Of a stretch of 64,000 bases of DNA, positions 11,001 to 21,842 are shown in pieces (position 1 is the stretch's first letter; the number at the start of each line of letters is the position of its first letter). The position numbers and the translations under genes were made by a program. Origin of the DNA: Kingdonia uniflora (lineage: Eukaryota > Streptophyta > Magnoliopsida > Ranunculales > Circaeasteraceae); assembly GCA_014058105.1 (NCBI GenBank), contig JACGCM010001245.1, positions 1 to 64,000 of the forward strand, given 5' to 3'. The notes under the pieces are model-generated. The model made no database searches. It saw nothing but the letters and a program-made list of their open reading frames with translations, and was not told where the DNA came from.

Positions 11001-11978
11001 AGATAAAACAAATAGTTTACTGCCTATATTATTTGTGTGGGAAATCTACACAAAGTCACATATTAAGCATATATAAAATAATTTTGGGGAAAACCCATGA
11101 GATTTGCAACTCCAAATAATTAAGATTTGCAACTCCAAATAATATAATTTATAAGTAATAAAAAAACAAATAAAGCAAATATTAAGAGGTTTATAATGCA
11201 ATTGGGGTTTTAGATATCAATAAACATATACAAATTTGTCAAACATCATATTCAATTATTCATAACAAAAACTTAAATAAAATGGTAGATTACGCAATTG
11301 GAATTTACCTTGGAGTTAGAAAAAGAGTTGCCAATGTATGATCAGGTTCAATTTGGGGAAGATAAGATGTAAATTAGGTTAAAAGAGCATAATGGAAAGG
11401 TCGATTTTACCTAGTACTATATATACAAGGAGAGGTCCCTCTTGGTCTACACGCCGATTACCACCCATTCGGTGCTAATAGGAATCAAGAGACGATTTCT
11501 CTCTATCCGTTGAATCTCGAGTAAGGGGATTGCACTTAAAGGTATGTGCTTATACCTTTTCCATACATTACTATATAAGTATGAATTGATTCTAGTTGAG
11601 ATTAGTAAATCCTTCGGGAAATCCCAATAGGAAAGTTTCACAAGAAAAGAGAAAATGAGGTGAGTAATGACAACGGATAATGGCATGTATAGAAAGATAT
11701 GGGCCAGACTTGTATACAAAATAATTAGGCCTCATAGAGCATCCACAACAGCTAGGTTGGTTGGTTCAAAACCACCGAACCTAACTTTGCACCCCTCATT
11801 TTGGTGGTCCTGACCTAGAGCAGTATGATTGCCTCTCGACTTAAGTAGTTTTGGATGACCCCCATGGCTGGTTCATGGATCACGGGGGTCGCCTATTGTT
11901 TTAATCATGTCATATCGTCAAACAGTTCATCACGGCAATTTTAAGGGCTTAGATGATGCCACATCTACAGATAAGATA
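11001..11978. other. No gene recognised
   Basis: AT-rich flank between the hAT remnant and MULE1. A minus-strand open frame at 11447-11719 matches nothing I know. A block near 11735 (CATAGAGCATCCACAACAG) resembles the start of common plant MITEs but no partner end was found. Confidence 0.4.
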
Positions 11979-12773
11979 AAATAGAAAAGTGAATTAGACT
12001 TTGGACCCCATATAGCTAACAAACTAAGGGTTTTGCCCCACATTTGGCACAAGTCTGACTTTGGACCCTAAAACCAAAGTCTAGCCAAAATCAGACCAGA
12101 GTCAACTCTTTGACCTGGGAAGACCAAGTCATATTTTGTAAATGTCAAAAATGCCCCTCACATGCATTGCACACTTCTCTTTGAGTGAATCTAATCTTGA
12201 CAAAAATTTACATCTCGAGGAATAATCTAATGGTCTCCATTTAATTTCATTATAATAATTTTGTTATATTATATGTTCCACGTGGTTGGCTGTGAATGTG
12301 TCACGTCCCTGACTTTAGATTTTTTTTCCTGCCTCTCCTATTTGGGGAGGAAAAATTGGTGAGACTCTCGAGAGATTTCTAATCAACTCATGTTCTTCAA
12401 AAATTGAAGAAAGTATTTTCTGGAAATTGTTCCAACTTATGGAACCAAGGTAAACCTTTTTTGATTGATAACTTTGTTTGTTTTCTTAATCTAATTTGGG
12501 CTTTTATAGTTTGCAATTTAGGGTTTCAGTTTTGAAAATTAGTGCTTCAGCTTTGAAAATTTAGGGTTTTAGGTGGTTGGGTGTTGGAGGAATTAGTGTC
12601 GGAGATAGTGGGTATTAGTGGGGATAGTTATGGAACCTTGATTTGCGTTTTGAATTAGTGTGAGGAGTTATGAAATACGGTTTTGCCTACTATTTAAAAG
12701 CCTTTATCTCTTTCTCTCATCAACCCATCTTTTTTCTCTCTCCATCTCTCTACAATTTTTTGTTTCTGCATCC

Positions 12774-13245
12774 ATGGTGCTCCCATACCTTATCAATCTG
12801 AGTACTTATCTGATGAAGACCACAATTGTGATGATCCTGATGTAATATGTGGTCCACATTGCCCAAGACACCATCCATCAAACAACTTTGATTCTGGGAA
12901 CTCTTCAAGGAAAGAAGAAAGAAGGCTTGTAGAGGAGGATGCCCAATATAACTACTCCAAGGGGGAGTAAGAAAGCAATCCGAGGAGGAGGACATGGTGG
13001 AGGAAGAAGAAAAAAATACAGAGGAGGTTGGAGAAGAGAATGTTGTGGTTGGGGGTATGGATACTGTGGGTGATGGTGGAGATGGCGATGGGGGAGATTG
13101 GGACGATCCCAGTATCAACCAAGGGGGTCTGGATGAGGATGAGCCTACAGTCAAAAGGGTAAGGGGTGGTGGTAGTAATAGTGAAGATGATCATGGTGGT
13201 GCTAGTGGCACTAGACCAGCTGGATCATCTCCACCATCAAATTAG
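12774..13245 (+). CDS. Acidic accessory ORF upstream of the MULE1 transposase (frameshifted)
   Basis: From about 12774 one frame gives HGAPIPYQSEYLSDEDHNCD, then CGPHCPRHH and ends at a stop near 12969. Another frame then runs from about 12976 (SEEEDMVEEEEKNTEEVGEE, a Gly/Asp-rich stretch, TVKRVRGGG) to the stop at 13245. The joined composition is an acidic, low-complexity protein with a small basic patch, probably one exon of the element's own gene split by an indel. It has no known domain. Its place between the left inverted repeat and the transposase recalls MuDR-type elements with a second ORF, but I have no homology to claim. It could equally be the degenerate N-terminal exon of the transposase. 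Confidence 0.4.
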
Positions 13246-13599
13246 AGATGGTGGTGTGGTGATGGCAGTGTAGTGATGATTGTGGCTTGGTCATGGTGGT
13301 GTGGTGGTTCTTTTATATTTTCTATTTTGTTTGTTTTTACTCTTTTTTATTTTGTTGAAATTAGTTTTGATGCTGCCCTAGAGGCTTAGATGTTGAATCT
13401 TTTTTAGTAACAAGTTTTTTTGTATGGTGAATGTGAATTGATGTTCATATTAAGAATGATGAAATTGCCTTTTGTTTCCTGAAATTGTTCCATATGAATT
13501 TTGTATTTGATATTATAATTGTATAGTTTTATAAGTGTAGATTCTAACAGTAATCTTTCATGAATAAATTACAATAATGCCATGGTTCTTAATGTTTGA

Positions 13600-16509
13600 G
13601 GGACTTGGGCAGAAGCAGGGAACTATGGATATAACCATGATAACTATGTTGGTGGGAAAGAGTTCATCATATCTGGAAGTTCAAATGGATCCCTAAGTTG
13701 GCAAAAATTCTTAAACTTCACAGAACATACCATGGGAACAATTCCTAAAGGATGCATGATCCAAGTATGTTGTATATTTATTGGAAAGAAGATTATAGTG
13801 GATAAAAATAATGTTTTCAAGGATATGTGTTGTAATAGTGACAGTGTTGTCTATGGAAAGGTTAATTTTTATGTATTATTTTTCATGAAACCTAATGATG
13901 TCCAAGTGCTAAAATGGAAGAGACCAAGCTACCTGTCTGATGAAGAATTGGATGTGATCCTAAATTCTAGTGATAATGATTGTAATGTTGAGGAAAACAC
14001 AAATAAGAATCTTCCAGATTTTACTGAATATGGGGATGAGTATGTTGTTGAATCTGGTGGTAAAGATGAAGAAACTGCTATACAAGTAATTGATGTTGTT
14101 GAAGAACAACATTTTGAAGAAAATCATGTGGAGATAGAAGTTGAGCCAAATTTAAAAAATAATATTAACAATTTGGAGCCTGAAGATGGTTACTACAATA
14201 CTCTTTTTTCACAAGATAAAGATGGCATACCCAGCATTGTGGATTTAGCAAAGCATGAAGAATTTAAACAATTTGTGATGAAGACTAGCAACATATTTAA
14301 GGCTGAAGAAGAAATAGAATTTAGAGATAGTACTAAATACTTCAATAACTTGGATCCAATTGCTGTTGATATGGAGTGGCCAACTGTGAATGAGGCAAAA
14401 AATTACATTAAGACATGGTTCATTATGAACAAGTTTACATATATGCAAAATAAAAATGATAGTTATAGGATAAGGTTCAAATGTACAGATGTGAATTGTA
14501 ATTGGATGCTATATGTGAGAAAATCCCCTGATGGAAATACAATGACTGTTAAGGGTTTAAGTTTCTTGGAACATACTTGTGAAGGCAATAGTAATGAAAA
14601 AAATCAATTAGTAAATACTCTCTGGGTTGCCAACTACTGTGAGGATGGATTGAGAAATAGCAAACATTCTAGGCCTCTTGATGTTGGGACAACAATAAGG
14701 AGGAAATTTGAGATTTATCTTTCTTATTGGACTTCATGGAATGCATGGACTATATGTATGAAAAGGATTGTGGGCTCATATGATGAAAGATACTTTAAGA
14801 TGCGTATTTTAGTTGATAAGCTCCTTATAGCAAACCCTGGTAGTGTGATTGGTTGTAGCTCAGATCCATCAACATTACAGTTTGTGTAATGTTCAAGGCT
14901 TCATTGGATGGTTGATTGAATGGTTGTAGGCTAATTCTTGGTCTAGATAGGTGCCTCTTGAAGGGAAAATATGGTGGTGTTTGTATGTCTATTATATCCC
15001 TTGATTGGAACAATGGATTGTTCCCAATTACAACATATTTATGCAGAAGTAAGTGTTATGAAACATGGAACACTTTTTTAAAAATACTGTAGCCATGGCT
15101 TTAACAACATAAAGCTAAGTTGGCATTCATCTCTAATAGGCAAAAAGAGTTAATTAAAGCTATAACAAATAACTATCGACATTACAATCGCAGGTTTTGC
15201 TTTAGACATATGTACAAGAATTTAAAAAAACCTTTAGAGGCACACATTTTGAGAAACTATCTTGGAATACAGCAAGAACTTACAGAGTGGTTGGCAAAGA
15301 TAATTTCCTTGCACAACTTCAAGTAGACCATCCTAAAGCAAAAAGATGGTTAGAGAGGGAAGCTCCTGAAACTTGGTGCAGGTCCCATTTTGACACAACT
15401 GCAAAATGTGAGCACATAACCAACAATTTCAGTGAGTCATTCAACAAGTGGATTTTGAAGATTAGTGATAAACCACTTCATAAGGAAGTGCAAAATCTCA
15501 ATATGATGATGATGACTCTCATGTATGAAAGAAGGAATAAAGCAAAAACTTGGGACCAACAAGGTTTGGTACCTAGGGCATTGACTCATATTGAGAAGTG
15601 AAGAAGAGCTATGACAAATATGATATTGCAGCTACATCTAAGAAGAGGCACACAACACCAAAATATGGGCAACAATGGCCAATGAGTTTGGATGACTAAG
15701 AATATGAATGTAAACAATGACAAATCTTTGGACTACCATGTGTTCATGCAGTGTGTGTTCTTGTTCCTATGAGGAGACCATGTAAAAAGTAAATGCCTAT
15801 AACTACCTAACTTGTTTAAAGTTAATTATTATTTTTTTTCTTTCAATTTTTTTTGTTTAGTAATGCCTACTGAATGCCTATATGTAGTTATTGTAGCAAA
15901 TATTATTAGGTGTCTTCTTATGTTGTTACCTATGTTGATGTCATTTATGTGGTAGAAGATGAATCAAGTTAAGAGAAGATGATTTAAACTATATAGAAAA
16001 TACCATTATAATTTGTATCAAATAAAAAAAATAGTCTCTTATATAGATTTTGATACTTATTTCAACCCCCAATAGAGGTCAGACCACCACCACTTATTAG
16101 GCTAGCTGGGAGACCAAGAAAACAAAGAAGAAAAGATGAAGATGAGCTTAATGGCAATGGAGGGGAAAGAAAATGTGACAAGTGTGGAATGTTTGGCCAC
16201 AATAAGAAAACATGCAAAGGTCTACTTGCAGTGCCTCAGTCTCCATTAAGAAGGCCTCTTTCCAGACAAGATACACATATGAGTCAAAGAGAACTAAGAG
16301 CTAATATAGGCTTTGATACTACAAATGATGAACCAATAGGCACTAGAGGCAGATCAACTATAAGGGGAGGAGATAGATCAGGAGGGACGGGAAGTGATAT
16401 ATCAAGCGTAGGTGGTAGATCAACTGTAATTGCAGGTGGTAGATCAAGTATCGGTAGAGCTTTAAGTGCAGGTGGTAAATCAACTACAACTCAGACAAGG
16501 GGAGATTAA
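13600..16509 (+). pseudogene. MULE1 MuDR-type transposase, broken
   Basis: The N-terminal part begins near 13600 in broken frames (VGGKEF-like), then an open ORF runs 13732-14889. It has a long acidic linker and the Mutator DNA-binding domain: DMEWPTVNEAKNYI, FKCTDVNCNW and LEHTCEGN, with the Cys/His pattern kept. The MULE catalytic domain follows in shifted frames from 14930: the first Asp is kept (LGLDRCLLKGKYGG), but the second motif reads FISNRQKEL, so Asp is Asn (15135-15137), followed by CFRHMYKNLK. A C-terminal portion at 15287-15601 has EHITNNFSESFNKWILKI. The SWIM finger (about 15690-15780) keeps CVHA but has lost its first Cys (EYEC). A CCHC knuckle, CDKCGMFGHNKKTC (16174-16215), is intact. 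At least four stops and several frameshifts disable it. Confidence 0.85.
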
Positions 16510-18250
16510 GTAATAGTCAATCAAGAAGGATGGGTTTATATAATACTTTTATTGGTGAATGGCTTGAATGTAGTCAAGGCAGTGGCTCAAGGAGTATAAT
16601 TGATACACAGCCCAGTTAGACTAAATCAAAAACTGTAGTTCCTACACAGTCTAGCCAGACACATATTATACCCCCAAAATCCCTGCAAAAAGGCTTATAA
16701 ACCTCCTAGACTAAGCAGGAAAATCTAAATTGTACATTGTTGTAATTTTTTTGAGGTTTTTGAGATATGACTCTAAATTTTGCATAGATTCAGTTTCCTT
16801 TTCTTTTTTTTAAGGATATGACTCTAAATTTTGCCTGGTTGCAGTTTTACTTTTGGTTTTAGAGATATGACTCTAATTCTATAGTGTTGTATACAACTCT
16901 AAATTCAACAGTTTTGCATTTTATGTTATAAATATGCATTTTCTTTTACAATTGTGTGTATTCTGGACTATGGTGTGTGTTCTGCAGTGTTGGAATTTAT
17001 GTCTTAATTTTGCATTCTGTCACAATGTTGCATAATTCCAAACATCCATTCATTTTCAATTATCCAAACTAGTTGTTACATTAATAAAATAACATCTTCA
17101 AGTACATTTCTTACACTGTAGCTTTACCTTTAAAGTCCCTAACAAATTTTATTTAGACCTATTGTGATATTCATACTTACTTTCTTCTCAGTTTCACTAA
17201 ATCTGTCATTTGACTTGGATTGTGATATGGCATCTCTAAGCCATATGAAAAATTTTGCATTCATCATTTTGGCACTTTAAGTACTTCTCTCCATTACTTC
17301 TTGGTTGCATAGATGTCTTCAATTTTCTAATTCATGTGCATCCCTTCATGTGACAATGTGTTTCTCTCCGTGGACATGATCTCCACCAATGATTAGTCTT
17401 TCCACATCCAAAGTAACTAGTTTGAGTCTGATCCTTTAATGATCCACTAATGCCTTCAACTTCTTTCAATGCATGACCCAACTACTGGAATAAGTTACAA
17501 GAAGATAGATGGCGCTACAGGTATTTCTTGCCATAATTTTGGGGGCTGTAACCATTGCAGGTAGGCTTTTTGCAACTTGTGTAGACCCAATTGAACAATC
17601 TTTTGTATAGTGTGTATCAAGAAAACACATTTCATAAAAAACTTGCAAGATGAATTTAGGGATTTACAACATAATTTCAAGAATTTAGGGATTCACAAAA
17701 TTAAGTCCCAAAATTAAACATAAGGACATATTTATTAAATTAGGGTGGGTTTTCTTACCTTAGGGGATTCATCACCGTTTTTCTTACCTCCACCCATTGT
17801 TAGAAATCAGATAAATGGAAACTTACATAAAAGAAGAGGAGAAGAGAAACGAGTTTAGAGATTCAAAGAGTGGGGATTCAATAACACTTCAAAGGCACTT
17901 CAATTGAGGTTTAAAGATGCTTATGGTTTTTAATTGTGAAATTTGGGAAGTTCTACAAATTAGGGTTGTTGAAGTGGTGATTAACAGGGAAGAACTGGGT
18001 TGGATGTATATAACGGTCAAATTTTGAACAAATTTTAACCGTTCAGATTAACCCGCGAGTAATTTGTTTTAGTGCTAGATACCTGAGGGTATTTGAAGTC
18101 TTTTTCCAGATCTTGACTTGGCCTTCCCAGCTCAAAGAGTTGACTATTGGTCTGGAGTTTGATTTTTGGGTCCAAAGTCAGAGTTGCGCCAAATGTAGGG
18201 GAAAGCCCTAAGTTGGTCAGGTATAATGTCTAATTCAGCCTAAATAGAAG

Positions 18251-20170
18251 TGTTCGCGGTAAACAAAATGTTGCAACTATTTTTTTTAATATTTTTATTT
18301 TTTGATAAAGATTTATAGTTGGCTACTTTCTTCTCCAAAACCATACACAACAAACCTTGCCTCATCTTCATAACACTTCTTATCCCACTCCCACCATTAT
18401 ATAAGAGAACTCAATGCATGATCGATTGGTCGTCTTCACCTCGATCTCTAACTAAATTCTTTTCCAGATTCACTGAGTTCAAGATGGTTGATGATGATTA
18501 ATGATGATTTCTACAACAAACCCTATAAATCTATTAAATCTATTTCTCTCTTAGCATCCATTAAATCTGGAGAAAAACTCGAATAATTGATTGATGATTG
18601 ATAATGGACTAGAAAGACATAATCATTAAGAAGAAAGGTTATATATTTGTCTCGTGTCTTAATATTTTTCAAAGGTGAGTTAGTGGGTGTCGCGGAAAAT
18701 AAAGCGGTGTGGTATTTTATAGCCATTGTAACTAAATCTAGAGCATAAACGTGTTACAATTTTTGAGCATCAAACGCCAAACAGTTTAGCTTTAAAAAAA
18801 ACTTGACCCACCTGATGTGGGTCGTGGTCGATTGAGGATTTTGTCGTAGATTCTCTTAGAGCATCAGGTGTAGCCTAGCTAAAGCATAGTAAGATGAGTT
18901 GGAAAGTGATATTTGAAAAAAGTAAAAAAAAATAGACTCCCCAAAAACTACTCCATGTCAAAAGAAAAGTATGACGTGTAAACAAAAAAGGTTAAGAAAA
19001 AGTAGTTTTAACTCTTTTAAACACTTTAAACATATTGATTTTTGTTAAAAAAATGTTTTTCACGTAATAAAGTTGTCTAGAATGAGAAGAGAGAGTATTG
19101 AAACCTAAAATAACTACCCTATTGGGGAGGCTAAAAACATGATTTTTAGTACTTTCTCTTTTTTATTTTAACTATAGAGAGCATACACTAGATTCTCCAA
19201 TTACATCAAAATACACAAAACACAAAACCATAGAAATGGGGAATTGCACGGGCGTGTGCACCAACACTAAGTTGGATTATAAACAACCTAATTTGTTGCT
19301 ATATATCTAGCAGAAAAACAAGACTACAATGAAATGAATATAAATGACAATGTTGAGACAAAAAAACATATAGTTACAGAGGTTTCACTGAGAAAGATTG
19401 TGCATTCATGCATGGTTTGCCAAAACACCCCCAAGCCTAATATTGTATATATTGGGGTCTCCCGTTATCGGAGTTCCTTTAAGGCCCTCGAAACATTATG
19501 GCCAACCCTAAATTAATGGACCACTATTTTTCTTCTTTTTTTATTTTTTATAAACTTTAAGAAAAATGTAAATAGTGCAGTGAGACAGATAACACAATTA
19601 GAACATCAAGTGATTAAATTTAACGGTAAAGCTCTATAAGTAATTCTACATTTATTCTTTTGTTACATGGCAAAAAGAAATTGTAAAGCTTGTGGGAGTT
19701 ATTAGATTAGATTTGGTTTATATTTTCGCAAGTACGTGTTATTTATCTGACTGAAAAGGAAAAAAAATTGATATAAATTAAATACATTATTGGCAATAGA
19801 CACATAACAAGATCTGTAAAGTATTTAGTGTGAAAGCAGTCGGAGTATCTGCAGTAGGTATTGGAAGAAGAAAAAATGTGCCTATTCTCGCCAGTAGTGT
19901 TATACATATGTATGACTAAAAAATAGGAAATATAGTAGAAATGAAACATATGGTTGGTAAAAATCACATAATAAGATATGAAGAGTATCTAGTTTGAAAG
20001 TACTCAGATTTAGCAGTTTCATCAAGATCTTTTCAAAAATATTTTGCTATTAAGAAATCTAGTTTTGATATCCTTCACTAATTAAGTTTCTAAACCACTA
20101 CCTTGAAATAGATACTGTAAATTGCGTAAAAATCTGATGTACTTATTCATACACAAACTAATTTCTTCTC
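18251..20170. other. Intergenic between MULE1 and the Dof pseudogene
   Basis: No gene is supported. A segment at about 18860-19195 begins TTAGAGCATCAGGTGTAGC and ends near GAGAGCATACACTAGATTC. It is A-rich and resembles a small MITE, but I could not establish inverted repeats or a target duplication. Short open frames at 18319, 18523, 19334 and 19743 look random. Confidence 0.4.
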
Positions 20171-20946
20171 ATGATGAGCCAATAAGGAGTAAGAGAAGTA
20201 CAAAGAGTTTTAGAGAGAGAAGCTAGCCCACCACAGCCACTACTAGTACCACCATCTCAACAGCAACCCCAGAAATGCCCTCGTTGTGAATCAAACAACA
20301 CCAAGTTTTGTTATTTCAACAATCGGTGCCTCTCCCAACCTCGTTACTTCTGTAAAACATGTCGACGTTACTGGACTCTAGGAGGAGCATTGAGGAACGT
20401 ACCCATTGGTGGTAATATTCGAAAGGTGAAACAATCATATATTAAGAATTTACCATCTTCGTCTGGTAACATTAATGCTCAATATTCTTCTCCATCTCCA
20501 CTAACTTACTATTCTAGGGATGTGTTCATGTCTACTCTTCAACAAGTAAATTAAGTTGGAAACATTGGTAGTGATTTTGGGGGGTCTAGTTTTGGTATGC
20601 TCCAAGGGTTGACTCTCCCTTCTTTTACTACCCGCAGCAACAACAACAACAATGACAACAAGGGATAATGGAAAATTTGGCACTTCAATTGAACTGGTCA
20701 TCTATTGGTCTTCAAAACTGGCATCTTAATCTTCCTCCTTTATCTAGCCGTACCCAGTCATCTTTTTCGAATAACAACAACAACGATGTTAGTACCAGTG
20801 GTGTTATTAATGGTAGTATGGGCTTGGGTGGGGGGTTTTCTATAAACAACCCTAATCATCAAAGGAGTACGAGTAATGAACTTGGAGATTTCAGTCTTCC
20901 CCCACAATCACCATCTTATTCATCTTCTTTACCAACTTTCTTGTAG
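20171..20946 (+). pseudogene. Dof-type zinc-finger transcription factor pseudogene
   Basis: From ATG 20171 the frame reads MMSQ, a TAA (20183-20185), then [18 protein letters not shown] and the Dof finger: [16 protein letters not shown], then [20 protein letters not shown]. All four zinc-binding cysteines (C-x2-C-x21-C-x2-C) and the WT.GG.LRNVP.GG core are present. Dof proteins are plant-specific activators/repressors binding AAAG sites in the nucleus. A second TAA (20552-20554) breaks the Ser/Asn-rich middle. A frameshift near 20625 moves the reading to frame 1, where a poly-Gln tract contains a TGA before the tail MENLALQLNWSSIGLQNWHL, which ends at 20946. Three nonsense codons plus one indel show decay after duplication, though the DNA-binding domain is untouched. 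No introns, poly-A tail or flanking duplication were seen, so retroposition is not shown. Confidence 0.88.
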
Positions 20947-21842
20947 TAGTTGATTCTCATATCTAAATTTGACTAAGAGAATAACAGAGTAGAAAGTGAA
21001 ATGCATTGAGGAATGTATTTAGAGTTTTTTAGACTTTAGACTCAACCTATTTGATCGTCTTTGGCCTTGCCCCCCACATTTGACACTTCTTAGACTTTAG
21101 ACCCCAAAATTCTACTTCATGCGAAAAAATAGCCGGTTAACTGGGTATTGACTGAGTCAAAAAAATTGAAGTCTAAAATGCCGAGCTAGTCTGTCACGTG
21201 TTATTTTATTTATTTAGTTTTGTCTCAACATATACTTATCTCGAGGAAATAATAAATTTTCTCAGCCGTTCATCACCCTACAAACCTACTGTAATCTATT
21301 GCATCAATCCCTAAACACCCAAACACAAATTCCATCCCGCTAAACACCCAAAATCTCCAACTAAACTTACCAATCAATGCTTCTTTTGCACAAAATATCC
21401 AATTAAAGTTACCTAAATTCCAAATTAAGAAATCTCTAGAAAAAAGGTATGCAATTCTCTCCTTGATTTCATAATCAACTCATGTATTATATGTTTGTTT
21501 GTGTACATATCTATGTTTGGTTATATTTAAGTAATGTTGTTGTTGTTGTTTATCATTTAAAAGTTATTTATCATCTATAAGTTTGTAACCAGGATCAATA
21601 GAGACAATAAGTTTGTAACCAATATCAATAGAGACATAATCAGAGATACCAATATATGTAAACTTGCTTTTGACATATTTTTCTTTGGTGTTTGAAGCAC
21701 ACCCACCATCGATATTAAGTACATAATCATTATGTCTTCATTTACAGGGTTTGATGGGATCATAAATAGGGTTTGAATACTCATAATAGAATTTGCAATA
21801 TGTGTTCAACTGGTGTTTCTTGCTCATCTGCCCTAATTACTT

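Larger units (their letters stand above)
11988..18241 (+). mobile_element. MULE1: Mutator-like (MuDR) element with about 200-bp terminal inverted repeats
   Basis: The left 150-200 bases (from AGTGAATTAGACTTTGGACC) match the reverse complement of the right end (to ...GTCTAATTCAGCCT at 18241). Shared blocks include CACATTTGGC, TCTGACTTTGGACCC and GTCAACTCTTTGA.CTGGGA.G.CCAAGTCA. The flanking 9-mers AAATAGAAA (11979-11987) and AAATAGAAG (18242-18250) differ at one base and fit the 9-bp Mutator duplication. The interior encodes a decayed MuDR transposase on the plus strand, preceded by an acidic accessory ORF. The inverted repeats resemble those of MULE2 (CCACATTTG(G/A)CAC and TTAGACTTT(G/A)GACCCC in both), so the two belong to one lineage. 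Confidence 0.85.

Noticed and set aside
11447..11719. 90-codon minus-strand ORF
   Set aside because: No recognisable motif; long open frames are expected by chance at this AT content.
12750..13194. Minus-strand Ser/Pro-rich ORFs over the MULE1 accessory region
   Set aside because: Shadows of the acidic plus-strand frame; Ser/Pro-rich composition is the complement of GGA/GAT codons.
18860..19195. Small MITE starting TTAGAGCATCAGG
   Set aside because: Could not pair the ends or find a target duplication, so not called.
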